64,000 bases of DNA from positions 1 to 64,000 of the forward strand of contig JANSXW010000004.1 of NCBI GenBank assembly GCA_024742755.1, in the 5' to 3' direction. Within the stretch, counting starts at the first letter, position 1; the number at the start of each line of letters is the position of its first letter. Source of the DNA: a bacterium. Lineage in GTDB: Bacteria > Bacteroidota > Bacteroidia > Chitinophagales > Saprospiraceae. The position numbers were made by a program, and so were the translations under genes. This document shows positions 33,312 through 41,803 of this stretch, in pieces. The notes under the pieces were generated by a model. That model was not told where the DNA came from, made no database searches, and saw only the letters and a program-made list of their open reading frames with translations.

Positions 33312-33700
33312 GATTTTTGGTTTTTTGGTCGTTCTTTATGCGCAGTATCCGGCAAGGCAGCTCCCACTCAGGAGAACTCGTGGCGGAGATACGGCCGCCA
33401 TCCGGGCACCTCTGTAAAGCCCGGCGGAGGCTGTGGCGCTCAGGCTGTCCTGTTGCTTTGACAGCCGTAAAGCTAAAGCACCCTATCTTCCATACAGACT
33501 AACACAGTCTGATTAACCATTCCCTGGTGGAAGCTACTTGCCACAAATCGGTAAAATGAATCATGAAAATCTGCCTGAAATGGCAGGAACTGCGAAATAC
33601 TCGTGGAGCAATAATTACAGAAATAAGCGCATATCAAATACAAGTCCGGTACAAATATAATCAATCTTGTTGTTTGTTGCAATATTTGGAAACAAAAAAT
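33312..33700. other. Long leader region upstream of the DUF2851 gene, with hairpins
   Basis: 389 bases without a credible gene. The part nearest DUF2851 is GC-rich and full of inverted repeats: GGCTGTC / GACAGCC at 33443-33466, CCGCC-atcc-GGGC / GCCC-GGCGG at 33395-33427, CAGACT / AGTCTG at 33495-33511 and an imperfect one near 33357-33379. The distal part is AT-rich and carries a promoter pointing to DUF2851 (33652-33682). I cannot match it to a known riboswitch or ncRNA. Confidence 0.5.
33652..33682 (-). promoter_or_regulatory. Consensus Bacteroidota promoter facing the DUF2851 gene
   Basis: On the minus strand: TTG (33682-33680), a 20-nt spacer and a perfect -7 box TATATTTG (33659-33652). 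Transcription would start near 33645, about 335 nt before the DUF2851 ATG. Confidence 0.6.
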
Positions 33701-34054
33701 TTATATATCCCAAAATGACCTTGGCCTGCGAAGGACTACGATCGTGTCCCGAAGCGTGATGAAGAAGTAAAGAAGCGCCGCAATTCCGGGTATAACCAGG
33801 CTCCAGTAGCCAGCCAGCCAAAACTTGAGCGGCAGAAGGAGAAGGATGCTGCCCAGTAACAACAAATAGGGCTTGCGGGCGCGGTACGCATAAGCCACAA
33901 TTAAGTGAAAAGCACTGCCAGTCTGCCAAAGGGCAAGGCCCGCCACTACAGCAAGCGCCCAGAGCCACCATTTGCCTAAGACGACTATCATGGCAAGGGC
34001 AATCAAAACAGACTGTCCTACAAGGTCAAGCTTCATTCTATATTGGCTGATCAT
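33701..34054 (-). CDS. Small integral membrane protein, unknown
   Basis: A 117-residue protein made almost entirely of four hydrophobic helices (about 10-27, 30-52, 60-78 and 82-100), with short basic ends (MISQYRMKLD; VVLRRPRSFWDI). No family is recognised. It lies at the 3' end of an AT-richer minus-strand stretch with the 2,3-dehydratase and GT61-like genes, 165 nt downstream of the former. Confidence 0.6.
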   Translation of the reverse strand: MISQYRMKLDLVGQSVLIALAMIVVLGKWWLWALAVVAGLALWQTGSAFHLIVAYAYRARKPYLLLLGSILLLLPLKFWLAGYWSLVIPGIAALLYFFITLRDTIVVLRRPRSFWDI

Positions 34055-34219
34055 AATGTCTTGTTTGTTCCTGTTTGAAACCTGCGAGGTTTAAATCAAG
34101 CTTGTCTCAAGATAAGCTTTTTTTATAAAACTTTCAATAAGTAATGAAAGTTTTGGGTTTTGCTTTTTATTCCTGAACAGGTCAAACCAAGAGAACGGCT
34201 TTATTGGCAGCAAAGGTAT

Positions 34220-35491
34220 TTAGGCTTCAAATGTCAGAGGATTGAGCGGTTCTATTAGGAGAGAGCAGATACCTCGGAGTTGGATATTGCAGAGGTTTGA
34301 AGTGCTGAGTATACGTTTTAGTTCGTCAATGCCTACCCAAAACTGGTTCTCCCGGATCGCAAAATCACTGCTGACTTCAATGAGCTGGAACTCGAATTCG
34401 TGGTTGATGAACCGCCCGCCTTCATCAGACTGAGCGAACCTGGCGAAAGGAGGAGGAAGGTTGCTTACTTCGGGGCTTTGGGTGTCCTCCGGATAAAAAA
34501 GGTAAGAAGGTGATATCGAAAAAGAGGAGTGCGTACCTTTCTCTTCTTCTACAGTAAGCAGGAATACGCGTTGTCCGGACAGGTTGCTGCAAAGCAATAT
34601 GGCTTTTCCCCTTCCCTCAGCTCTCCAAAGCGGCTGCGTCCATCTTTTCACTTCCCGGTGGTTGGTCTCAATTTGGTAAAGCCCTACTTCCTGACCGTTT
34701 TTGTTAATGCGTATAGCCTGATCTTCGATCGTGAAAGCACTTGACTGATCAACCGGGATGAACTTGTTCCTGCAATGAACGGGGCGGCTCTTTCTTAAGT
34801 AGTAATCCAGGATTGCTGATGATTGGGTTTGTCCGGGATGCGCATTTTGACCGGATAGGGAGTCCCATTCAAAAATTGCAATAAGGGATCGTAAATCAGT
34901 ATTGAGGATGAAATCCATTTTTGCTGCTTCAGCCAGGACAGGCAGCGGTAGCCAAATATAGGTATCTGCAGTTTCCAGCAGGGAGTCAACAAGCGCAAAG
35001 TTGTGCCACTTTGTTTTTTGATAATAGCGTTTTCCGAGGTCAAGCTGATTAGTGGAATGAAAGCCAGTTACATGACAATGGCCGGAGTAGAGGTACTCCA
35101 GATAAGGGTTTTTCTTACCGTTGTGGAGGCGGAGAAAATTAGCAGGAGTAGACTGAATGGTGGGGCCCAGTTGTATGACCCCGGTATTTCCAGGTTCAAT
35201 TCGGGCCTGAGTAAGCACGTAGGGGGGCGAGCCATTTTTCGAGGGACAGATGAGCAGGCCTGTAACAGCGCTTTGAGGCTGGAAAAGATAAAGGGTATCG
35301 GAGCCGTCCTCGGCATCATTTACGCCAATGACATGGAAAAACCCTCCGGTTTTATGCGAGAGCATGCCGTCTTTAAACAGCCACTCTTCCTGAGCATCAA
35401 AGGAGGTCCGTTTTATACGGAAGGAAGAGGTGTGCAGCGTTTCGGATAAGAAGGCTTTTAAATCCGCTAGGGTATGGGCAACTTTAGGCAT
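34220..35491 (-). CDS. NDP-hexose 2,3-dehydratase family protein
   Basis: A 423-residue member of the Hexose_dehydrat/EvaA family, which removes water from C2-C3 of dTDP-4-keto-6-deoxyglucose as the first step to 2-deoxysugars. The family's doubled domain is visible. The first copy (about 20-170) has GGFFHVIGV, LLICPSKNG, LTQARIEPGNTGVIQLGPTI, QSTPANFLRLHNG and PYLEYLY. The second copy (about 215-415) is more divergent, with IETNHREVKRWTQPL. The resemblance is to family hallmarks rather than a single residue, so activity is likely but not certain. Its ATG overlaps the upstream GT61-like gene by 8 nt. The genes for later deoxysugar steps are not in the window. Confidence 0.75.
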   Translation of the reverse strand: MPKVAHTLADLKAFLSETLHTSSFRIKRTSFDAQEEWLFKDGMLSHKTGGFFHVIGVNDAEDGSDTLYLFQPQSAVTGLLICPSKNGSPPYVLTQARIEPGNTGVIQLGPTIQSTPANFLRLHNGKKNPYLEYLYSGHCHVTGFHSTNQLDLGKRYYQKTKWHNFALVDSLLETADTYIWLPLPVLAEAAKMDFILNTDLRSLIAIFEWDSLSGQNAHPGQTQSSAILDYYLRKSRPVHCRNKFIPVDQSSAFTIEDQAIRINKNGQEVGLYQIETNHREVKRWTQPLWRAEGRGKAILLCSNLSGQRVFLLTVEEEKGTHSSFSISPSYLFYPEDTQSPEVSNLPPPFARFAQSDEGGRFINHEFEFQLIEVSSDFAIRENQFWVGIDELKRILSTSNLCNIQLRGICSLLIEPLNPLTFEA

Positions 35492-36398
35492 AGGTCTTAA
35501 TCAGTTTATCGAATTGGAAATCAAGGAAACTCGGAAAGGCTGTTTCTGTAAGCCGTTCAACCAGGAATAATTTTAAAATGCAGCAGTAGTTATAGATATG
35601 GAAAGAGCCCTTGCCCATAGGGTTGACCATAAGCACCAGGCTTCCCGGTTTTAACCAAAGCATATTGGCAAGGTCTGCGCCCCGGATGGCTATCACTCCG
35701 TCTGCGTTGTAAAACGTATGAATCTGCTCCACAAGTGAATACTTGCCAGGCTCGTAAATAGTAGCGGGGATTTCGTGTTCCCGCAGCAATTGCATACCCT
35801 CTTCCAAATGCAGCATGGATCTGCGGGAATTGCCGTACCCTTTTTTCCGGGCTTGCCCGTTTTGACTGTAATAAGCAGGCATATCTGAGCGCTTAAGGAG
35901 AAGCATCCCTGCTGGCGGGGCTGTTTTCAAATCACCGATCCGGGCCAGGATTGCATCTCTGACACCAAGCAGGTCTTTTTTGAGTTGCAGGCTCTGCTGG
36001 GCGATCGCAATGCTTCGGCGCATTCTTTTCGGGAAGTTTTTGGTATTGCGTAGGGACAAATCTGTTACGAACCGCCTCCTCCAGATAAGGAAAAAAAAGC
36101 TTCGCCTGAGCAGAATGTCCCACCTGGGTACAGTAACGACGTTTGCAGGACTGGTGGATTGAGTTTGTTCTATTCGGTATTGAATTGAAAATAAGTCAGC
36201 GACCTCTTTAATCAAGCCATTCATAACCGGGCCACAGTCCTCAAAAATGAACTTAGGTGCATATGCCGGACTGGAGTGAGAAATCTTGAGGATATGGTGG
36301 AGCGATGGGAGCAAATAACCAAGCATGAAATGCCAGTAATGCTCTTTTGACCCGCCTTTGTTACCCTTTTGCAGGTAAGATAATTTTATTTCCTTCAT
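35484..36398 (-). CDS. GT61-like glycosyltransferase
   Basis: A 304-residue protein with the DUF563/GT61 pattern in its C-terminal half: LLLKRSDMP (usual R-x-x-x R region near 187), SRRSMLHLEEGMQLLREH, and LVEQIHTFYNADGVIAIRGADLANMLWLKPGSLVLMV. The last segment corresponds to the family signature in which a conserved HGAGL is replaced here by RGADL. It probably transfers a sugar in glycan assembly. It is translationally coupled to the 2,3-dehydratase gene downstream (8-nt overlap), suggesting both act on one glycan. About 290 AT-rich bases separate it from nadD. Confidence 0.68.
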   Translation of the reverse strand: MKEIKLSYLQKGNKGGSKEHYWHFMLGYLLPSLHHILKISHSSPAYAPKFIFEDCGPVMNGLIKEVADLFSIQYRIEQTQSTSPANVVTVPRWDILLRRSFFFLIWRRRFVTDLSLRNTKNFPKRMRRSIAIAQQSLQLKKDLLGVRDAILARIGDLKTAPPAGMLLLKRSDMPAYYSQNGQARKKGYGNSRRSMLHLEEGMQLLREHEIPATIYEPGKYSLVEQIHTFYNADGVIAIRGADLANMLWLKPGSLVLMVNPMGKGSFHIYNYCCILKLFLVERLTETAFPSFLDFQFDKLIKTYA

Positions 36399-36686
36399 CG
36401 GGCAGGCCGTTAAATTTTATGTTCGCTTGGGTGTTTGAAAAGTAATAATCCTTAAGCATTTTCCTAAGGTGTGGGGCATCCATAAGCACAGCACGTGGCT
36501 TTAATTTGACGCATATAGTTTTAAGTAAAAGAGTCTATGGTTCAGTTCAATACAAAATGTCAATATTCGGGAGTGAAAATAATCTAAAAAATATATACCA
36601 GCAAGTCATTGCAAAGGCTTAGCCAACTTTTGACTGGTAGCAGCCAAAAGTTGAAAATTATGCACTCAAGCCCTATTGTTGGATAT

Positions 36687-37268
36687 TCAGCGATAGATAG
36701 CAACCTCTTCCAGGTAGCGGTAAACAGCATCGGGCACGAGGTACTGTACAGACTGCCCGGCTTTCAGGCAATTGCGGATATAGCTGGCGGAAATCTGCAT
36801 CAGTGGGGCCTCTACAATTTTAATGCCTGGGTGCTGCTGCAGCTCGCCCAGATCATGACTGGGGCGCTGATAGACAAATATTTCGTGGTCACGGAGCAGC
36901 AGCTCGTAGTTTTTCCATTTGTGCAAAGTCACCAGATTGTCGCCGCCCATGATGAGCGAAAACTGCCGGTTGGGGTATTTTTCCTTCAGGTAGGAGAGGG
37001 TGTCCACGGTATAGGAAGGCTGGGGGAGCCCAAACTCAACGTCCGAAGCTTTAAGTTTTGGATTGTCCCCAATAGCCAGCCGGACGAGGTGCAGCCTGTC
37101 GTGATCGCGGGCGAGCGTCTTTTTGGGCTTGAGCGGATTGTGGGGAGAGACGACCATCCATACCTCCTCCAGGTCAGTTTGCGTGGCCATGAAGTTGGCG
37201 ATGATCATATGCCCGACATGGACAGGGTTGAAAGAGCCAAAAAAGAGCCCCACTTTCGGCATGCTCAT
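36687..37268 (-). CDS. nadD: Nicotinate-nucleotide adenylyltransferase
   Basis: Makes deamido-NAD from nicotinate mononucleotide and ATP in NAD synthesis. The 193-residue product has the nucleotidyltransferase motif GLFFGSFNPVHVGHMIIA at the N-terminus, VVSPHNPLKPKKTL near 39, the SYTVDTL motif near 89, the nucleotide-binding LIMGGDNL near 104 and the ISASYIRNCLKAG motif near 162. The start could be the ATG at 37268 or the one at 37262. A DUF4878-like lipoprotein gene lies 10 nt upstream. Confidence 0.93.
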   Translation of the reverse strand: MSMPKVGLFFGSFNPVHVGHMIIANFMATQTDLEEVWMVVSPHNPLKPKKTLARDHDRLHLVRLAIGDNPKLKASDVEFGLPQPSYTVDTLSYLKEKYPNRQFSLIMGGDNLVTLHKWKNYELLLRDHEIFVYQRPSHDLGELQQHPGIKIVEAPLMQISASYIRNCLKAGQSVQYLVPDAVYRYLEEVAIYR

Positions 37269-37278
37269 GGTTGTAGAT

Positions 37279-37728
37279 TTATTCTTGCATCATTTCACGG
37301 ACCAGGCTGTCGGGTAGTTGCTCCAGAATGTCATTGTCAATTTGAATCTCATCCTGAGGGGCATCAACCAGCCATTGGCCATTAAGCTTTACCAGATGGT
37401 AGTCGGAGGTGTAGCGTTCGTATTGATCTTCAAGCACACACTGACACCGCAGCGTATCCCCAGCGCCCACGCAGTTGACAGACAGGAATTGGGTGTGGAA
37501 AAGCGTACTATCGGGTTCTTCTTCCACGATGGCTTTTAGTTCGTCCAGCCAGGCTTTTCCGGCGGGCGTGCTCAGCGCTTTTGCTTTTTCAAGCAGGTTT
37601 TTGTCTACCAAACCCTGGTATTGCTTCAAAACGGCTTCCGGGTCATTGGGAAGCGGAGGGGCTTCGCTGCCACAGCTCCACAGGAGTGCCGCTATGATCA
37701 TCCCGAACCATAAGTTGCTGTATTTCAT
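37279..37728 (-). CDS. Small lipoprotein, NTF2-like/DUF4878-type
   Basis: A 149-residue protein with a lipobox signal (FGMIIAALLWSCG, Cys near residue 19). The body starts with PEAVLKQYQGLVDKNLLEKAKALST, contains a disulphide-like pair (SVNCVGAGDTLRCQC) and then DYHLVKLNGQWLVDAPQDE. The order helix-then-sheet with a closing KLNGQWLVD strand is that of DUF4878/NTF2-like lipoproteins. Function unknown. It probably shares a transcript with nadD, 10 nt downstream. Confidence 0.72.
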   Translation of the reverse strand: MKYSNLWFGMIIAALLWSCGSEAPPLPNDPEAVLKQYQGLVDKNLLEKAKALSTPAGKAWLDELKAIVEEEPDSTLFHTQFLSVNCVGAGDTLRCQCVLEDQYERYTSDYHLVKLNGQWLVDAPQDEIQIDNDILEQLPDSLVREMMQE

Positions 37729-37793
37729 GTTGTGTTTGGTTGTGGGTTAGGACTGCTTCAGGCCAGGCCGTTTGCTGAGGCCCGGCAAAAACA

Positions 37794-37826
37794 AAGGCGA
37801 GCCATTGCTGAACAATAGCTCGCCTT
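37794..37826 (-). terminator. Terminator of dnaN
   Basis: 14-bp stem with one mismatch (AAGGCGAGC-C-ATTG / CAAT-A-GCTCGCCTT), loop CTGAA. Read on the minus strand it is followed by TTTGTTTTTG, 15 nt after the dnaN stop. Confidence 0.82.
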
Positions 37827-37841
37827 CAGAGCATCAGGAAT

Positions 37842-38957
37842 TTAGTTGCTCAGCATCACCGGCATGACGAGCATCAGGATTTCCTCTCCCTCGGTCTCTT
37901 CCGCAGGCACCATAATACCGGCGCGGGTGGAAGTGGAGAGTTCAATTTTCACTTCGTCGCTTTCCAGTACGCCCAGCATTTCCACCAGGAATTTGGCGTT
38001 AAAGCCGATCGTCAGCGGCTCGCCTTCGTAGGTGCAGGCCAGTTGTTCTGTAGCTTCGTTGGAAAAGTCGAGGTCCTGAGCGGAGATCGTCAGGCTGCCG
38101 TCATTGATATTCAGGATGACCTGATTGGTTGTTTTATTGGCGTAGATGGCAATCCGCTTGAGGGAGTTCTGGAAGTCCGACCGCGAGAGGCTCAGCGTAT
38201 TCGGGTTGTCCACGGGGATCACCGCGTTGTAGTCCGGGTAACGCGCATCAATAAGGCGGCAGACCAGCTGTGTATCTCCAAACGAGAAAAAGGCATTGGC
38301 GCTATTGAAGGCAATGTCAATGTCTTCATTTTCCGGAAGGCTGCCTTTGAGCAGGTTCAGGGCTTTCTTTGGAACGATGAAGGAAGTGGAAACCTCCCCG
38401 CCAATTTCATTAAAAGTATACTTCACCAGTTTGTGGGCATCGGTAGCGACCAGGATCAGCTTATTGAAGTCGACCTGAAAGTATACGCCGGTCATAGCCG
38501 GGCGCAGCTCATCGTTGCTGGCTGCAAAGATGGTCTTGGTAATGCCATGCGTCAGGGAGCCGCCCGGCATAGAAATTTTATCGACCGAATCCGGCTGCGG
38601 GATGCTTGGGAAATCCTGTCCGTCCTCGCCGGCAAGCTTGTACTTGCCATAGGCAGAAGTGATTTCAATGCCAAAGTTTTCGTCATTCACCGTGAAGGTA
38701 ATCGGCTGCTGCGGAAGCGCCTTGAGGGTTTCCAGCAGTATTTTAGCGGGTACGGCCACTTTGCCATCTGCATCGGCCATCACTTCGATTTCAGTGGTGA
38801 TGGAAGTTTCCAGGTCGGTTGCCGCAATTTGGAGCTTGTTGTTGTCAATCGTGAAGAGGAAGTCTTCCAGGATAGGCAATACCGGGTTAGAGCCAATGGC
38901 ACCACCTGCGATTTGCAGGCGCTTGAGCAATTCTGATGAGGAAACGCTAAACTTCAT
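37842..38957 (-). CDS. dnaN: DNA polymerase III beta subunit (sliding clamp)
   Basis: Ring-shaped processivity clamp of the replicative polymerase. The 371-residue product has the three repeated clamp domains: MKFSVSSSELLKRLQIAGGAI with TDLETSITTEIEV; RPAMTGVYFQVDFNKLILVATDAHKLV; and RIAIYANKTTNQVILNINDG. It ends with the peptide-binding C-terminus LMLVMPVMLSN. Length is standard. No dnaA or oriC lies beside it in this window; it stands alone with its own terminator, divergent from the M16 gene. Confidence 0.96.
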   Translation of the reverse strand: MKFSVSSSELLKRLQIAGGAIGSNPVLPILEDFLFTIDNNKLQIAATDLETSITTEIEVMADADGKVAVPAKILLETLKALPQQPITFTVNDENFGIEITSAYGKYKLAGEDGQDFPSIPQPDSVDKISMPGGSLTHGITKTIFAASNDELRPAMTGVYFQVDFNKLILVATDAHKLVKYTFNEIGGEVSTSFIVPKKALNLLKGSLPENEDIDIAFNSANAFFSFGDTQLVCRLIDARYPDYNAVIPVDNPNTLSLSRSDFQNSLKRIAIYANKTTNQVILNINDGSLTISAQDLDFSNEATEQLACTYEGEPLTIGFNAKFLVEMLGVLESDEVKIELSTSTRAGIMVPAEETEGEEILMLVMPVMLSN

Positions 38958-39159
38958 AGGTATATCCGCTAGGGTTTGATGATGGTTGAATCTGGAGGCT
39001 TGCTTTATGTTGTTATGCCGGGATGCTTTTTTGCAGCCGGCTTTGCAAGCACTATAGCAAACAAAAGTAATTTTTTTTGCTCATTTTCGTACTATCGAAT
39101 AACCAACAGACTGTTAATAAGTTGAATTGTCGCTTTTTGACTCCTTGAATAAAGAATTT

Positions 39160-40431
39160 ATGCCTGACCGATCGCAACCGCCTGTCATTAAAGATATCCA
39201 AACGCTTCATTTGCCCAAACCGGAGATTTTCCATCTGGACAACGGTACCCCTGTTTACGTCACCAACATGGGCACACAGGAAGTCATCCGCATGGAGCTG
39301 GTCTTTTTCGCAGGGCGTACCTACGAAGACAAACAATTGGTAGCCCGAGCCACCTCAAGCCTGCTGCGCGAAGGGACAAAACACTACACCGCTGCCCGGA
39401 TTGCGGAAGCCATCGACTTCTACGGCGCAACGCTGAGCCTGCCGTTCAACCTCGATACGTCGAGCATGGTGCTGTACAGCCTGAACAAGCACTTTGCCGA
39501 CACCTTGCCCATTCTGCAGGACATGCTGAGGGCGCCTCTGTTTGCAGCAGAAGATCTGGAGGCCTACATCAAGCGCAATCAGCGCCGGCTGGCCGTTGAT
39601 CTGGCTAAAAACGACACCCTGGCGTACCGCCTCATCACGGAGCAGATTTTCGGCAGTGCCCACCCCTATGGCTACAACAGCACCGATGAAGCCTATCTGG
39701 CCCTGACTCCGGCTGACCTGAGGAAGCACCACCGAAGGCTTTACAATGCTTCCAACTGCATGGTGTTTATCAGTGGCCGGGTGACGGATGAGGTGAAGCG
39801 GCTGCTGAACAAAGCCCTGAGCGATGCCCTGAGCCCCGGAGAAAAGCCGGAGCCCCGTATCCCCGTTCCGGATGGACAGCCACAGTCTGCCTTCGAGCGC
39901 CGCCCTGATACCCTGCAATCTGCTGTCCGGCTGGGCAGGAGAGGGCTCAACCGGCACCATGAAGATTTCTACGGGCTGTATGTCCTCAATACTTTGCTGG
40001 GCGGCTATTTCGGTTCCCGGTTGATGACCAATATACGGGAGGAAAAAGGCTATACCTACAACATTTACAGCATGTTGGAAACCATGCGGTACGACGGCTC
40101 CCTGCTCATCGGCACAGAAGTCAGCCCGGAGTATGTGGAGCCCACGCTTCGGGAAATTGAACGGGAAATGAAGCTGTTGCAGGAGACGATGGTCGATGAA
40201 GAAGAGCTGACGATGGTCCGGAATTTTTTGCTGGGCAACTTTTTGACCATGCTCGATGGTCCGTTCAACGTTTCGGAAGTCATCCGGACTTTGGTACTCG
40301 ACGAGCTCCCTTTGAGCACCTTTGACGAATTGGTATCAACCGTACAAAACATTGACGCTGCAGCTTTGCAGGGCCTGGCTCAAAAGTACCTCAACAAAGC
40401 AGACCTGTGGCAGGTCATCGTTGGCCCTTAG
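39160..40431 (+). CDS. M16-family peptidase homologue lacking the zinc motif
   Basis: A 423-residue insulinase/MPP-type protein with both halves of the fold. Where active members have HxxEH in the first helix, this one reads VARATSSLLREGT, so the zinc site is missing. The C-terminal half keeps the R/Y motif (GGYFGSRLMTNIREEKGYTYN). This is the pattern of the non-catalytic M16 subunit, which pairs with an active protease. No active partner is adjacent. There is no signal peptide, so it is cytoplasmic unless exported otherwise. The TTG at 39127 is a possible earlier start; I prefer the ATG at 39160. Confidence 0.85.
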   Translation: MPDRSQPPVIKDIQTLHLPKPEIFHLDNGTPVYVTNMGTQEVIRMELVFFAGRTYEDKQLVARATSSLLREGTKHYTAARIAEAIDFYGATLSLPFNLDTSSMVLYSLNKHFADTLPILQDMLRAPLFAAEDLEAYIKRNQRRLAVDLAKNDTLAYRLITEQIFGSAHPYGYNSTDEAYLALTPADLRKHHRRLYNASNCMVFISGRVTDEVKRLLNKALSDALSPGEKPEPRIPVPDGQPQSAFERRPDTLQSAVRLGRRGLNRHHEDFYGLYVLNTLLGGYFGSRLMTNIREEKGYTYNIYSMLETMRYDGSLLIGTEVSPEYVEPTLREIEREMKLLQETMVDEEELTMVRNFLLGNFLTMLDGPFNVSEVIRTLVLDELPLSTFDELVSTVQNIDAAALQGLAQKYLNKADLWQVIVGP

Positions 40432-40730
40432 CCCATTTAATTTGCCCTTAAATTCTTCTTATTGACCAAAAAAATGCGTTGCTTTGCAGGTCGGTAACTT
40501 TTACAGCAGCAGGAATCCGGCCAGGCAGGCTGCCAACAGCCCTTTTTTTGATGAAAAAGAAAGCCCGGCAGGCAATTTATTTTTTAAAAACCATACCCCT
40601 GATATAGGAAAAATTGCTAATTTCCGTTCCTGTAGAGCCCTGACAGCAGCCGGGAAAACCTGTGCTGCCGCAACAGGTGCACTGACAACATGTTCGAAAC
40701 ACGATACTATTAACCAGGACAAAGGTTTTA
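40432..40730. other. mreB upstream region
   Basis: 299 bases. A short terminator-like hairpin GGCTG-ccaa-CAGCC (40528-40541) is followed by seven Ts and probably ends the M16 transcript. A 6-bp hairpin ACCTGT / ACAGGT lies at 40658-40678. The region should contain the mre promoter, but no clear -33/-7 pair stands out. No gene is seen. Confidence 0.5.
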
Positions 40731-41762
40731 ATGAAACTCTTCAGCTTTTTTACCCAAGAACTTGCTATTGACCTTGGTACTGCCAATACACTTATCATTC
40801 AGGACGGCAAGATCGTCGTGGATGAGCCCTCTATTGTCGCAAAGAACCGCCGTACCGGTGAGCCTATTGCTGTTGGCAATAAGGCAATGCAGATGCACGA
40901 AAAAACACACGAAGATATAAAGACGATCCGCCCGCTTAAAGATGGCGTTATTGCGGACTTTCAGGCTGCGGAGGATATGATCGAAGGCATGATCAACATG
41001 ATCGGCCGCCGCCGCCGCTTCTTTACCCACATGAAGATGGTAATTTGCATCCCATCGGGTATCACAGAAGTGGAAAAACGTGCGGTATTTGATTCCGCAG
41101 ACCATGTTGACTCCAAGGAAACCTACCTGATTCACGAGCCCATGGCGGCTGCGCTGGGTATTGGCCTGGATGTGGAGGAGCCGGTTGGCAACATGATCAT
41201 CGACATAGGCGGTGGTACCACCGAGATTGCCGTGATCGCCCTTTCCGGCATCGTCTGCGACCAGTCCATCCGCATCGCCGGAGATGAATTCACCAGCGAT
41301 ATCATGAGCTACATGAAGCGGCAGCATAATATTCTCATCGGGGAGCGTACGGCAGAGCAAATCAAAATTAACGTTGGCTCTGCACTGCACGAACTGGAGA
41401 ACCCACCTGAAGACTTTGCGGTCAATGGCCGGGATCTGATGACGGGTATCCCCAAGCAGATCAAGATTTCTTACAGCGAGATCGCTCATTCCCTCGATAA
41501 GTCCATCTCAAAAATCGAGGATGCCATTCTGAAAGCGCTGGAAACAACGCCGCCTGAGCTTGCATCCGATATTTACCGTACCGGAATCTACCTGACCGGC
41601 GGTGGAGCACTCATCCGTGGGCTGGACAAACGTATTGCTCAGAAAACGAAGCTCAAGGTACACGTTGCTGAAGACCCGCTCCGCGCAGTAGTGCATGGTA
41701 CCGGCATAGCGCTGAAGAATACCGACCGTTTTTCTTTCCTGATTGACCGGAAGAGCGTGTAG
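40731..41762 (+). CDS. mreB: Rod shape-determining actin homologue MreB
   Basis: Actin-like ATPase that forms membrane-bound filaments guiding lateral wall synthesis. The 343-residue protein has the phosphate-1 motif AIDLGTANTLI near 12, the connect/phosphate-2 region MIIDIGGGTTEIAVIALSG near 155, and the adenosine site IYLTGGGALIRGLD near 285. The N-terminal amphipathic MKLFSFFTQE is the membrane anchor. It is first in the order mreB-mreC-mreD-mrdA, with gaps of 41, -8 and 42 nt, clearly an operon. Confidence 0.97.
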   Translation: MKLFSFFTQELAIDLGTANTLIIQDGKIVVDEPSIVAKNRRTGEPIAVGNKAMQMHEKTHEDIKTIRPLKDGVIADFQAAEDMIEGMINMIGRRRRFFTHMKMVICIPSGITEVEKRAVFDSADHVDSKETYLIHEPMAAALGIGLDVEEPVGNMIIDIGGGTTEIAVIALSGIVCDQSIRIAGDEFTSDIMSYMKRQHNILIGERTAEQIKINVGSALHELENPPEDFAVNGRDLMTGIPKQIKISYSEIAHSLDKSISKIEDAILKALETTPPELASDIYRTGIYLTGGGALIRGLDKRIAQKTKLKVHVAEDPLRAVVHGTGIALKNTDRFSFLIDRKSV

Positions 41763-41803
41763 GAAGACCACAATCACTGAATTTTTAAAAACAACCGCCA
41801 GCC

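Noticed and set aside
33473-33682. 69-codon minus-strand frame in the DUF2851 leader
   Set aside because: Its start lies at the -33 element, upstream of the transcription start predicted there, so it would not be on the transcript; no family resemblance.
40484-40771. 95-codon frame in front of mreB
   Set aside because: It overlaps the mreB start in another frame and shows no signal or domain.
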